43,767 nt of DNA from Bartonella gabonensis (GTDB taxonomy: Bacteria > Pseudomonadota > Alphaproteobacteria > Rhizobiales > Rhizobiaceae): NCBI RefSeq assembly GCF_903679515.1, contig NZ_CAHOYM010000016.1:1-43767 (forward strand). Reading direction: 5' to 3'. The notes under the pieces are model-generated. The model did not search any database. It worked only from the letters and a program-made list of their open reading frames with translations, and had not been told where the DNA came from. Positions 7,901-17,900 of the stretch are shown here, piece by piece (position 1 is the first letter of the stretch; each line of letters starts with the position of its first letter). The position numbers and the translations under genes were made by a program.

Positions 7901-10717
7901 ATTTCTGAGACATCTGCTGGAGATTCTAATGGACCTATTGGACGTGTTCTTCTGCTTAATAATGGTGGTAAAGAAGCTGTTTCTTCTACGTGTGATCCTA
8001 CACGGAATAATGGTGGGGTGGCATTGCAAACTCCTTATTCGTGTGATGATGGTAAATCGCATACAATAACCAATCTTACATTAAAGGTAAGTGATAGCAC
8101 TCAGCATTCTATGCATGCAAAAAGTCAGAATACAGTTATTAAGTTAGAGGGAGCCACAATTAGTGGTGCAGGGGCTGAGAACGAGAATAATGCTAATCTT
8201 AATACATTAAAGGCTGTGAGTGCTGTGCTTGCAGAAAATAAAGCAGAAGTTGTTTTGGATAATAAATCAGCCATTACGTCTTCTGTGATTGGGCTTGAAG
8301 CTATAAGTGGCGGGAAAGTTAAGATGAATGATGGATCGGTTAATGCTCGTTATGTGGGCGCTTTGGCAGGTTCTGGGTCATCTATTGATTTGACGAATAC
8401 GACAATTAACGTAACGGGAGATTTAGCTGTAGCGGGGTTAGCGAGTAAAGCTGGTGCAATAACCATGAACTCTGGGATTATCACTCAGACAAAGGGGGTG
8501 GCTGTTAGGTCAGAAGATGGGGGTAGTGTTAAGTTAGACAAAGTTAACATTACTGTAAAAAAAGAAGCGGCAAAGTTAGATTCTACCGATAATTTTGGTC
8601 GTGCAGCTTTTCTGTTGAGTGATAATGCTTCTGTTGATTTTAAGAATGGAAATGTTCTTACTGATGCTCATGCTTTGTGGGTTATGAAGCGTGATGATGT
8701 GGTTGAGACAGGTTCTTCTAGAAGAAGAAGATCTTCAGAGGTTCGTTCTTCTGTGAATCACGCGAATATTGAGTTTTCTACTGTTAACGTGGAAGGTAAT
8801 GGAACCTATGGTATATATTTTGATGGGGTAACACAGAAAGAAGAGAGTCAGCAAAGTCTAAATATTGTTAAGCGCAGTGCTGTATCCAAACAGGAAAAAG
8901 CACCTATAAGCATAGCAGGAACAGTTTCACTGAAAGCAACTGATTTTGAAGTTGAAAATGGTGTCGCTATTTATGGTAATAACTCTGGTGGTCATGTTTC
9001 ATTAGAAAACAAAACAACCCTTGTTGGTGATTTGTTGTTGAAAGCTGAAAATGATTCTAATATATCGCTTTCGGTTAATGGTTCTATTGTTGCAGGCGGT
9101 GTTCGCGTTGATAAAAGTTCTTATGCAAAATTAGACTTGGTCAATAGTTCAGAGTGGCTTCTCAAAAGAACTGTCCAGAAAAGTTTGGCTGCTTCAGATT
9201 CAGGATGTGTAGATTCATGCGTTTCTTCTGTGAGGCTTGTAAATAGTGCTATTGATTTTACACCTTCAGAATCTGGAGGGAAATATCAAACCCTTCATAT
9301 TGGAAATGGAAACGGCACAGTTTATGAGGCGCAGGGTGATGCTGTAATTCTTCTCAATGCACGTTTAAACCCTCATGATTCAAATGCTCAACAAGTAACG
9401 GATCGACTTGTCATTCATGGTGATGTTTCTGGAAAAACAAAAATACATGTACGAGGAGATGCGGGCAATGTAGGAAACGGTCAAACAAATGCCAAGATTG
9501 GTCACAGTGTTTCTGTTATTCAAGTTTATGGTCAAGCGAAGAAAGATTCTTTCCAACTCGATGGTGATTATGTTGCGCTAAGGAACTCTCCATACAAATA
9601 CACTCTTCGTGGTTATGCTCCAGAAGCGACTTCGAAACAGGAGCATGTTCAACAGAAGTTTGTTAGGGATGGTGGAGCGTTTTGGAACTTCCGTTTAGAA
9701 AATCAATATGTTAAGTCTTCTGTATCGGCTGTTCTTCCTGAACAATTTGTAAGGTCTGTTGTTCCACAAGTGCCAACTTATCTCGTTTTGCCTAATAGCG
9801 TATTCCATACTGGTTTGATGGATATTAACAATCAAAACAAACAGTTGGAGACTTTACGGATGACTGCTACTGGAATGGTAGAGGTTCGTGAGAATCCTGC
9901 TTTATATTTACGTGGCTATGGTGGAAGTTACCATTATACTTCAGATTTATCTGCACTTGAATATGGTTATGGTGGTGATCTTGATTATCGTGGTGTAGAA
10001 GCAGGTGTGCTACTGCAAACTATTGAAACTACTGATAGTGCTCTATCCTTTGGAGTTATGGGAACTTATGGAAAACTTTCTCTGCAGCCTTTGGATGTTG
10101 AGCAAAGTCAGGAGAGTGCATTTGATAAATGGACGGCTACAGTCTATGGTAGCATGCAGCATAATGTGGGCTTCTATGTCGATGGTCTTTTATCTTATGG
10201 TCAGTTCAAAGGTGATGTTCTTACTCTTGCACGGGGTACGACGGCAACATTGAAAGGTAATCCTTTGAATGTTTCTTTGATCGGTGGTCAGACAATTGCG
10301 ACGGGATATAAAGGCTTTGTCTTTGATCCGCAGGTTCAGGTTGTGTATCAACATCTTCAGTTTAATAGGGCCCGTGATATTGACAATTTTGATATTGAAA
10401 TGGGTAACCTTGATCAATGGGTGGCACGTGTTGGTGGACGCTTAATCAAGATTCCTACAGGTTCTGAAGGCGTGAATGCTGTTGCTTTCTATGGTAAGCT
10501 TTATCTTGCTCATGGTTTTGGAGAAAGACAGTCTGTGCATTTCAGTGATGCTTTCAAGTTAGGAGCGTTTGGCTCTTCACTTGAGGCTGGGGTAGGGATT
10601 AATGCCAAATTGTTGCCACAGTTCTCTCTGCATGCAGATGTTCTCTATCAGCATAAGCTTAATAAAGCTGGTTTTTCTGGAGCAAGTTTCTCTGGAGGCG
10701 TGCGTTATCAGTTCTAA
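4904..10717 (+). CDS. Giant autotransporter with two tandem passenger modules
   Basis: A type Va autotransporter of 1937 aa. Residues 1-29 are a signal peptide of the family type (basic start, TTSALFLL core, cut after AFA). Passenger module 1 spans about residues 150-820 and ends in IWDFRLE. A Ser/Glu/Gly-rich linker (about 825-1010) follows. Module 2 (about 1035-1600) starts again at the YSCDDGKSHTI motif and ends in FWNFRLE. A roughly 320-residue beta-barrel begins at VVPQVPTYLVLPN (about 1618) and ends in YQF, with the required terminal Phe. Each module ends in a TDRLVIHGDVSG / SVIQVYG type segment like the conserved stability region of pertactin-like passengers. Cys pairs (CIDSC, CVDSC) and an SRRRRSS run near residue 1275 are unusual. 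Cfa of B. henselae is a large autotransporter of this class and this may be its relative; orthology is not shown. Confidence 0.93.
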   Translation: MINVFKKRTRLYALTTSALFLLQGVNAFAFSFLPSFSFASLKGVSSYIPGIASIPSLSYVTGSNTSQSDNSASQSETLPKALPVTSTQTQDTNVQTRGDSVTQAGVPGSGVPGSQAGEAGQNGLNSGALEGARDGAAVIVPELVVGSPYFTTRCSLGEKNISLSQSTMPSAPIFCNNGQTYTLQKAGGDDRLTLTADKYGRAISVSSPVSVRSSSSAVTPTVVSVSGISIVANERESVQSVSKPVLLDEDMGAIFADAKSNFGAEIKLSDVVVDGFLYGIRAVRHGMISMNSSSLDSFYVDAMASSEGIISLESTLVNANVIGLWSDDRSIIKMREGTLSLGDATVGVIASEMGIVLLDEVKIQITTSGLQNKVQKPRVQLEGSGVEQQDSDVVDFKRVVLLSRDGYISFKNGTFNIPDTTFLQIAGSVQGNLEANMQKDFSVFPNDSLGDGREIFLPNDEGNRGTSSSPSFSIISEAFSDIHSSMNDVIEHKKMVLGVDALSDSFYLNAVIKSSSIKITGKNSYGIHFDRVGNGIHYMDAVEHMVLLQDTALKVPNGVAIYNNGLKGEVFLQEDSEVSGGLLLKAENSADLSVFVRDSILSGATRVDQKSRAKLFLSHGSEWNVTKSLYEDSEDENQRCIDSCISSVSLDNSNITFVTSTKLVKQKSNGSGTVTEYRNLRIGEGTGTVYSAKGDSVINFNVDLSGKGTGQISDRLLIHGNVSGTTAVKVRAYTVGWEEKDKRTIYSIPLIQVFGKAEAGSFRLVGVGSRLLKDNEYITLGTPYQYVLRAYGPKFPPKMEPFESRLITGNSEIWDFRLEDKNLPYDLGITYLAGDLVRGENTPSVSSSRESVRSEGNGTSVVVSSPSPASTQNENSGSQRSEIGNEDDGTTEDHTIGGYEGYEEGDSHSDPVIVTLGTPNTPANQTTRDNEGAVSSSSSSRGRSSITLTLPGVGSGARSDTGDILVISTDGISLTAEHTISNRFPSIRSVTSTKPSASVISETSAGDSNGPIGRVLLLNNGGKEAVSSTCDPTRNNGGVALQTPYSCDDGKSHTITNLTLKVSDSTQHSMHAKSQNTVIKLEGATISGAGAENENNANLNTLKAVSAVLAENKAEVVLDNKSAITSSVIGLEAISGGKVKMNDGSVNARYVGALAGSGSSIDLTNTTINVTGDLAVAGLASKAGAITMNSGIITQTKGVAVRSEDGGSVKLDKVNITVKKEAAKLDSTDNFGRAAFLLSDNASVDFKNGNVLTDAHALWVMKRDDVVETGSSRRRRSSEVRSSVNHANIEFSTVNVEGNGTYGIYFDGVTQKEESQQSLNIVKRSAVSKQEKAPISIAGTVSLKATDFEVENGVAIYGNNSGGHVSLENKTTLVGDLLLKAENDSNISLSVNGSIVAGGVRVDKSSYAKLDLVNSSEWLLKRTVQKSLAASDSGCVDSCVSSVRLVNSAIDFTPSESGGKYQTLHIGNGNGTVYEAQGDAVILLNARLNPHDSNAQQVTDRLVIHGDVSGKTKIHVRGDAGNVGNGQTNAKIGHSVSVIQVYGQAKKDSFQLDGDYVALRNSPYKYTLRGYAPEATSKQEHVQQKFVRDGGAFWNFRLENQYVKSSVSAVLPEQFVRSVVPQVPTYLVLPNSVFHTGLMDINNQNKQLETLRMTATGMVEVRENPALYLRGYGGSYHYTSDLSALEYGYGGDLDYRGVEAGVLLQTIETTDSALSFGVMGTYGKLSLQPLDVEQSQESAFDKWTATVYGSMQHNVGFYVDGLLSYGQFKGDVLTLARGTTATLKGNPLNVSLIGGQTIATGYKGFVFDPQVQVVYQHLQFNRARDIDNFDIEMGNLDQWVARVGGRLIKIPTGSEGVNAVAFYGKLYLAHGFGERQSVHFSDAFKLGAFGSSLEAGVGINAKLLPQFSLHADVLYQHKLNKAGFSGASFSGGVRYQF

Positions 10718-10748
10718 TATAAGGTACAGGGTGTACTTTTTAAAAAAA

Positions 10749-10773
10749 GGCAGCACATTGTGCTGCCTTTTTT
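10749..10773 (+). terminator. Intrinsic terminator of the first autotransporter gene
   Basis: The stem ggcagcaca / tgtgctgcc (10749-10757, 10759-10767) is followed by six T. It begins 31 bp after the stop codon. Its stem differs from the gccacaag terminators found after the next two paralogs. Confidence 0.88.
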
Positions 10774-11161
10774 CTTTATAAGAATATGTGTTGTTCTTAA
10801 AAGTTGCTCGTCTTCTTGATATGCATAAAAAAGACTTGAGTTTATTGTGCGTATGAGCACGTTTTTCTATGCTAAAGCGAATTTTCTTAAAATTGTTGCT
10901 GCAACTTATGAAGTGATAGAGTGATTTACGTGTATGGGCTTTTTAAACGTTCAAGAATCTAGGATGTGTTATCTTATCTTTTTGGATACCGTATTGATAT
11001 TATTAAATATAATATTTGGTGCTTTCTAAACGCGTTTTTGAGAGTTTTTTGTTCACTGATTTAAATCATTTTTTCATCCATCTCGTTGTGGAGTAATTTT
11101 TTAAAGTTCACAAGGCTAAATTGTGCCTTTAATTAATTACACGTATTGATTTTATTTTTTC
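10774..11161. other. AT-rich spacer upstream of the second autotransporter
   Basis: No coding frame or recognisable remnant is supported here. Together with the promoter and leader that follow (to 11400), it forms a 680-bp gap between two intact autotransporter genes, longer than needed for a single promoter. Confidence 0.4.
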
Positions 11162-11190
11162 TTTACACGAAATACAGAATGCATTATACA
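11162..11190 (+). promoter_or_regulatory. Candidate promoter of the second autotransporter
   Basis: A -35-like tttaca (11162-11167), a 17-bp spacer and a -10-like tataca (11185-11190). The same tttaca word with aata(c) shortly after recurs upstream of several paralogs. This would leave a leader of roughly 200 nt before the ATG at 11401. Confidence 0.45.
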
Positions 11191-11400
11191 CTCATAAATT
11201 GTGCTTTGTTGTTGTTCCCCTATGGGTGGTTTTGCGCGTAGAGCTTCTGCCAAGTTTATAGGGATCATTCATCGCACGGTTCAAATGAGCATGAGAGACA
11301 TGTCTTAATGGTTACACCGTTCATATTTTAGGTGCATAGCGGCATGCTTTTCGAGTGTTTTTGTTTTCAATGAGAGGGGAAGAAAAGTTTCGAGGGAACT

Positions 11401-14400
11401 ATGATTAAAATGTTTAGAAATCATGTATGTTTATGTGCTTGTACAACAGCTATCCTTTCTTTGCTCCAAAATGGAATAGTTATTGCTGCAAGTGCTGGAG
11501 AGCGTGGTAATATGTCTTCTTACGATACTAGCAATATACCCGATATATATATCATGCCAATGACTCCTACTATTCCATACAATAGCATGGAGGGCTACCC
11601 TATCAGTGGTCTTCTTAATGATAATTTTATCAGTGGGGGGGCTATCTATGGTAATAATCTTAGTGGGAATAACCAGAATAAGCCTCTTCTTGGTGGAGCG
11701 AGTGGACAGAATAATTATTATAATTGGATCCATGTTGGCAATAATGATGATGGTATTCGTGGGGGAAGTGACTATCGTGAGTTAAGTGGAAAGAGTGGAG
11801 AGAGAGGGCGTGAGGGTAATGTCGATAATTCTGTTAAAGATGAGGATTCTGATGGAAGAGCTGTGAATCCTAAGTTCTATTACTATAGTGGATTATATTA
11901 TATATGCGATAATTGCGGGGATCCTGAAATTGATAATAAGACTTATAAAATTACCAGTAAAAATGCTTCTTACTATCCCCCTGATCTTACTGCTATAACG
12001 GTGAAGGGTATAAAGACAAAAGTTGAGGGAAAAAATGTAACAGTTAGCAGTGAAATTGCTGATGAAACTTTTCTAGTGGGTGTGCACGCATTAGAGGGCG
12101 GTAAGATCGTTCTGAAAAAACCGATTATCAAAGACACAATTGTAGCTCTTCGTGCGACTAATGGTGAGATTGAAATAGATAATGGAAAGATTGAGGCGAG
12201 TCAAGAGGGGGTTGATGCAGCAGACAAGTCGCTTGTTTTTTTTAAAGGGACAAACATTAAGACCGCTGATGGGATTGCCAGTATTTTAAGTTATGAAAAG
12301 TCAGAAGTTTGGATGTTAGGTGGGACAGTTGATTTTATGCACAGCTATGGGATTTCTTCGGTGTTAGGTGGGAAGGTAGGTCTTGGTGCTGTTAAGGTTA
12401 CTGGAAAGAGTAAAGAAAAAAATTCAGATAATCATTCGGTTGTGTACGTGGATTTGGGGACTGTTCATGTAGAGGACAGTACTGTTCATGCGGAGGGTGT
12501 CCATGGTGTATTATTAGAAAATAAGGTCGATTCTATTCCTTTGAAGGAAGTTGAAGATTTATCGAATGAGGATTCTGATTCAAAAGTTCCTGTGAGTGAA
12601 GTTAATATTAAAACCTCTTCTTTTACCGTGAAGGGGGAAGGATCTTATGGGATCTATTTTCGGGGAAAGAAGCCATGGGATGAAGGTGGGGATAAAAAAG
12701 AGGAGATTTCATTAGAGGAAGGAAAAGTTCCACCACGATTAGAAGTTGTTAATTTGGATACAACAGAGTTTTCTGTTTTAGATGATACGGCTCTTTATGG
12801 TGAAAACCTTATTTCTGGTGTGGTGAGTTTATTAAAAAGCACTCTTCATTCAGGGGATTTTTTATTAAAAGCTGAGAAAGGGGCTTCTCTAACGATTTTG
12901 GCTGATGGCTCTACGCTTGAAGGTCGCACACACGTTGATAAAGATTCTAATGCCGAACTTTATTTGGGAGGTGGCTCTAAGTGGATTTTACAACAAAAGT
13001 TGCCAAGAAATCAACATGATACTGCAAATACTTCTTCTATTTCACTTGTCAGTCTTATGGATGGGAGCTCTATTAATTTTAAAAGGCAAGAATCTTCTTC
13101 GGTTGATGGTTATCAAACCCTTTATATTGGAAAGGGAAAGAGGGATGTTTATAAAACACAGGGCAGTGCCTCTATTGCTCTTAATACATATCTGAATACT
13201 GGTGGTTCTCTTGACCATCAAAAGACGGATCGTGTTTTAATTCATGGTGATGTTGCTGGAGAAACAATGCTCCGTGTGCTTGCTGTTGCAGGAAGTCCAG
13301 GAGGATATACGGGCAGCGGTGGAAATGAGCAAGGGATTTCACTCGTTCAGGTTTCTGGAGCAGCAGAGGAGGGTTCTTTTAAGTTGGAAGGTGGTTATGT
13401 CGCATTAAACGAATTACCTTATCAGTATAGGCTTTATGCTTATGGTCCAGGATCTCATTTGGGAAAAGCAAGCATGGGGCAGAGATTAGTTGAAGGGAGC
13501 GAAGAGTTTTGGGATTTCCGTCTTGAAAGTCAGTCGATAGATTCTGATGTTAAACCTAAACCAGATCTTCGTCCAACACCCCCTCTTGCTCCAACACCCT
13601 CTCCAGAACCAGCTCCGGATCCTCGTCCTAAGCCGGAAGTTAAGGCTGTTGTTCCGCAGGTTCCTACTTATCTTCTTTTGCCTAATGTCTTACACCATCT
13701 TGGTTTGATGAATGTTAGCAATCAAAATAAGCGGTTGGAAGCTTTACGGATTGCTTCTGGCGGTTTGTCAGAAGGTCGTGAAAATCCGCTCTTTTTTGTG
13801 CGCGGTTATGGCGGTAATCATCGTTATGATTCCGATTTATCCGTGCTTGAATATGGTTATGACGGCGAGCTTGATTATAATGCCATAGAGGCAGGTGTTT
13901 TACTAAAAGAAATTGAAAATATGTATGGTACCACTTCTTTTGGAATTATCGGGTCTTACGAGAAATTTTCTTTGCAACCTTTGAATGTTGAACAGAGTCA
14001 AAAAAGTACATTTGATAAATGGTCAGTTGCGGCATACGGTGGTATGCAGCATGATGCAGGTTTTTACGTTGATGGTCTTGTGTCTTATGGTTTATTGAAG
14101 GGTGATGTTCTAACAACGGCACGTGGCAAGACAGCAACATTAAAGGGAAATCCTTTAAGTGCTTCATTAACTACTGGTAAAACATTTATGGTAGGAGAGG
14201 ACGGTTTTATTTTTGATCCGCAAGTTCAGGTTGTTTACCAACACCTTCAATTTAATAAGGCGCATGATGTGGATGGTTTTGATATTGAGTTAGGAAAGCT
14301 TCATCAGTGGATAGCCCGTCTTGGAGGACGTTTAACAAAGATGTTGGTTGCAACTGATGAGGATAGAGTTATTTCTGTCTATGGCAAACTCCATCTTACT

Positions 14401-14607
14401 CATGGTTTTGGAGGAAAACAATTGGTGCATTTTAAAGATGCTTTTCAGTTAGGCGCTTTTGGTTCTTCATTGGAAGCTGGAATAGGTTTTAATGCCAAAT
14501 TGTCTCAAAAGTTTGCACTTCATGGTGATTTGGCTTATCAGCACAAGCTAATAAAAGCTGGTTTTTCTGGAACCAGTTTTTCTGGGGGATTGCGTTACCG
14601 TTTCTAG
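11401..14607 (+). CDS. Autotransporter, single passenger (1068 aa)
   Basis: An outer-membrane autotransporter, paralog of its neighbours. Residues 1-30 form the family signal peptide (MIKMFRNHVCLCACTTAILS). An unusual Gly/Asn/Tyr-rich stretch occupies about residues 35-155. The passenger then begins at YYICDNCGDPEIDNKTYKI, a version of the family's Cys-containing start motif. A region with TDRVLIHGDVAGE and SLVQVSGAAEEGSF precedes FWDFRLE near residue 704. A Pro/Lys linker (about 718-745, with PTPPLAPTPSPEPAPDP) leads to a barrel starting at VVPQVPTYLLLPN (about 750) and ending in YRF. A polypurine ggggaagaaaag lies about 25 bp upstream and agggaac directly before the ATG. The ligand or host target is unknown. 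Confidence 0.93.
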   Translation: MIKMFRNHVCLCACTTAILSLLQNGIVIAASAGERGNMSSYDTSNIPDIYIMPMTPTIPYNSMEGYPISGLLNDNFISGGAIYGNNLSGNNQNKPLLGGASGQNNYYNWIHVGNNDDGIRGGSDYRELSGKSGERGREGNVDNSVKDEDSDGRAVNPKFYYYSGLYYICDNCGDPEIDNKTYKITSKNASYYPPDLTAITVKGIKTKVEGKNVTVSSEIADETFLVGVHALEGGKIVLKKPIIKDTIVALRATNGEIEIDNGKIEASQEGVDAADKSLVFFKGTNIKTADGIASILSYEKSEVWMLGGTVDFMHSYGISSVLGGKVGLGAVKVTGKSKEKNSDNHSVVYVDLGTVHVEDSTVHAEGVHGVLLENKVDSIPLKEVEDLSNEDSDSKVPVSEVNIKTSSFTVKGEGSYGIYFRGKKPWDEGGDKKEEISLEEGKVPPRLEVVNLDTTEFSVLDDTALYGENLISGVVSLLKSTLHSGDFLLKAEKGASLTILADGSTLEGRTHVDKDSNAELYLGGGSKWILQQKLPRNQHDTANTSSISLVSLMDGSSINFKRQESSSVDGYQTLYIGKGKRDVYKTQGSASIALNTYLNTGGSLDHQKTDRVLIHGDVAGETMLRVLAVAGSPGGYTGSGGNEQGISLVQVSGAAEEGSFKLEGGYVALNELPYQYRLYAYGPGSHLGKASMGQRLVEGSEEFWDFRLESQSIDSDVKPKPDLRPTPPLAPTPSPEPAPDPRPKPEVKAVVPQVPTYLLLPNVLHHLGLMNVSNQNKRLEALRIASGGLSEGRENPLFFVRGYGGNHRYDSDLSVLEYGYDGELDYNAIEAGVLLKEIENMYGTTSFGIIGSYEKFSLQPLNVEQSQKSTFDKWSVAAYGGMQHDAGFYVDGLVSYGLLKGDVLTTARGKTATLKGNPLSASLTTGKTFMVGEDGFIFDPQVQVVYQHLQFNKAHDVDGFDIELGKLHQWIARLGGRLTKMLVATDEDRVISVYGKLHLTHGFGGKQLVHFKDAFQLGAFGSSLEAGIGFNAKLSQKFALHGDLAYQHKLIKAGFSGTSFSGGLRYRF

Positions 14608-14630
14608 TGTTGTTAGTTAGATAGTCTCTG

Positions 14631-14662
14631 AAAAAGCCACAAGGTATACTTGTGGTTTTTTC
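14631..14662 (+). terminator. Intrinsic terminator of the second autotransporter
   Basis: The stem ccacaag / cttgtgg (14637-14643, 14649-14655) carries A-rich 5' and T-rich 3' flanks (aaaaag ... tttttt). The stem sequence is the same as in the terminator after the next paralog. Confidence 0.88.
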
Positions 14663-14815
14663 TTTATTCGTTTTGTTGTTATAATGATTTTATAAAGTAT
14701 TATTTTGCATATCTTTAATATGTTGCTTTTTGGCTCAACTTTTTTTGTTTTTCGGTCATGTTTTTACAAACTCTTTGTAATGCTGCAGATTGAGATCATA
14801 TTTTTTAGCTCCATA

Positions 14816-14844
14816 TTTACATAAAATACAAAAAATATTAATAA
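14816..14844 (+). promoter_or_regulatory. Candidate promoter of the third autotransporter
   Basis: A -35-like tttaca at 14816 is followed after 17 bp by taataa at 14839-14844. The word tttacataaaataca is nearly the same as that upstream of the pseudogene at 18853. The -10 match is weak. Confidence 0.35.
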
Positions 14845-14950
14845 TTTTATATTGAAATAACAAAATGTATTAAATTTTTCTGATGGTTAAGTTCTTTTGA
14901 TACGTTATGTATTGCTCTTAGTAAGGGGGGCAAAATTATGGTGAAATTAT

Positions 14951-17900
14951 ATGGTTAATATATTAAAAAATCGTTTCTCTTTGTGCACTTTCACGACAGC
15001 ATTTCTTCTTTTGACGCATCATGTTGATGTTTTTGCACGTAATGCCAAATCTCAAGTTCTTTCTGGGGAAAAGCAGTCTTCATGTGATCAGATGGCAGCA
15101 TTTTATCACTGTAGTGATGGTGATGAGCATGAAATTAATAATAAAGTTTATTCTCTCACAGATCAAAATGCTCGTGGTGTTCATGTTCATGGAGCCATAG
15201 AGGTGTCTAAGGGAGAAACAGTTATTAGGGGTAAGAATATAACTGTTAAGGGGATTGTGGATGAAAAGAATAATTCGGAAAAGAACTTTTGGAAATATGG
15301 TGTAAAGGTATCAGAAAATGGAAGAGTCTCTCTCGTCAATCCTACGTTGAGTGGTGTATTAGTGGGGGTTGAATCTCAGGAGGGTGTCATCGGAATATCT
15401 GGCGGATCGATTGATGCAATCGAAGTGGGGGCTTTGGCAGGAGGGAAATCTCGAAGTGAAGTTCATTTAACAAAGACTCAAGTGAGTTTCGGTGGTATTG
15501 GGGTTAAAGCAGTAGAAAAAGGAACGCTTATTTTAAAGAACGTCTCTATGAGCGGTAAAGGAGAGCGAGTGCAAGGGGTGGGACGTCAGAGTGGTCATGC
15601 TGCTTTTCATATATTGGGGGATGGGTATGTTGACTTTATGAAAGGTTCTGTTGATGTGGGTGATGCGCATGGGCTTTTATTGCAGGGAAATAAAGGTCCT
15701 CAGGCTAATATTGGAGATTCCAATATTACAGTGAAAGGGAATGCATTTTATGGTATACACTTTGAAGGAGAGACAGCATCAAAGGGGCAGAGACAAAAAG
15801 CACGCGTTGATTTGAAAAATACGCGTTTTATCGTTCCAGATGGTATAGCTTTTTACAGTAGTCAATCTGGGAAAGCTGACATATTTTTAAATGACACAAA
15901 GATTTTTGGAGATCTATTGTTAAAGGCAGAGGGAGGCTCTTCTATAAAGGTTACAGCTGATGCTGCAGCACTTGTTGGTCAAACTCAGGTTGATAACAGT
16001 TCGACGGTTGATCTTGTCTTGAGAGATTGGTCACAGTGGGCTTTATTGAGACCAAGACATAAAAATTTAGAAGATCCTCTTTATAGAGGTGTTTCATTTA
16101 TTTCATCGGTTAGTCTTTCTAATAGTTCTATTACTTTTACAAAACCGAAATCTAGCACTGCTTATGCCTATCAAACGCTTTATATTGGGAATGGAAACGG
16201 TGTTGTTTATCGGGCATTTGATGATTCTTGGATTCATTTGAATGCACGTTTAAATCCTAGTGATAGAAGTGAGGATCAAGTAACGGATCGCCTTCTCATT
16301 CATGGTGATGTTGATGGAGAAACTATGCTACATATACAAGCTGTTTCAGGAGGTTTAGTACAAAATAACAAAAAAGCGCATAGTGTTTCAATTATTCAAG
16401 TTTATGGAAATGCAGCGTATAATTCTTTCATACTTAATGGAGGATATGTTGCATTAGATGGTGCGCCTTATAGATATGTTCTTCGTTCTTATAGTCCAGA
16501 TGAGACTGTAAAGGATGAGCATGTTAAACAGAAATTTGCTCAGAACGGAGGGGCGTTTTGGAATTTTCGTTTAGAAAACGATTATGTTCAAACATCTGCT
16601 GATTATGGGTATACTGCTATGGTTGCTACACGTAAGCTTCCAGTGCATACTTCTTTTGAGGATATTATTCCACTATCCTCTACAGATACTGTTTCTGCGC
16701 CTTCTCCGGATATTGTTCCATCATCCTCTACAGATACTGTTTCTGCGCCTTCTCCGGATATTGTTCCATCATCCTCTACAGATACTGTTTCTGCGCCTTC
16801 TCCGGATATTGTTCCATCATCCTCTACAGATACTGTTTCTGCGCCTTCTCCGGATATTGTTCCATCATCCTCTACAGATACTGTTTCTGCGCCTTCTCCG
16901 GATATTGTTCCATCATCCTCTACAGATACTGTTCTAGCACCTTCTCCGAATATTGTTCCCGCATCTTCTCCGGATAATCTTTCTAAGATTGAAACTGTTT
17001 TCCCATTTGGACGAGGGGTAAGGTCTGTTGTTCCGCAGGTGCCCACTTATCTCATCTTGCCCAATAGTTTGTTTCATGCTGGTTTGATTGATATCAGCAA
17101 TCAAAACAAGCAGTTGGAGATACAACGTGTTAATCCTCGTGAAATGTTGGAAATTCGTGAAAATCCTACTTCATTTTTGCGTGGTTATGGGGGAAGTTAC
17201 CATTATGACTCAGATTTATCTGCGCTTGAATATGGTTATGGAGGCGATCTAGGGTACTATGCATTAGAGGCGGGTGTTTTGCTACAAAAAATTGAAAATG
17301 TTGAGAATGTCATATCCTTTGGGGTTATGGGATCTTATGGAAAGCTTTGTCTGCAACCTTTGGATGTTGAGCAAAGTCAAAAAAGTACATTTGATAAATG
17401 GACGGCTACAGTCTATGGAAGTATGCAGCATGATACAGGATTTTATGTCGATGGTCTTTTATCCTACGGTTTGTTTAAGGGAGATGTTCTCACTCTAGCA
17501 CGGGGGACGACAGCAACATTAAAGGGCAACCCTTTAAGTGTTTCTTTGATGAGTGGTCAGAAAATTGCCACAGGATATGAAGGTCTTGTTTTTGATCCAC
17601 AAGCTCAGATTGTTTATCAACATCTCCATTTTAATGAGGTCCGTGATATTGATAATTTTGATATTGAGATGGGTAAACTTGATCAATGGATAGTGCGTAT
17701 TGGGGGCCGTTTGGTCAAGACTCTTGCTGCGCCTGAAAAGAATCGTGATGTTTCTTTCTATGGGAAGGTTCATTTTTCGCATGATTTTGGCAAAGAAAGA
17801 TCTGTGCGTTTTAAAGATTCTTTCCAGTTGGGGGCTTTTGGTTCTTCTCTAGACGCTGGATTTGGTCTTAATGCTCGCTTATCTGAAAATTTTGCACTTC

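Noticed and set aside
16661-16948. CRISPR array
   Set aside because: The units are contiguous without spacers, are in frame and encode a Ser/Pro linker.
16603-17046. Minus-strand 147-codon frame with repeats (GAETVSVEDDGTISGE)
   Set aside because: It is the antisense shadow of the 48-bp repeat in the autotransporter linker; the plus frame has all the family features.
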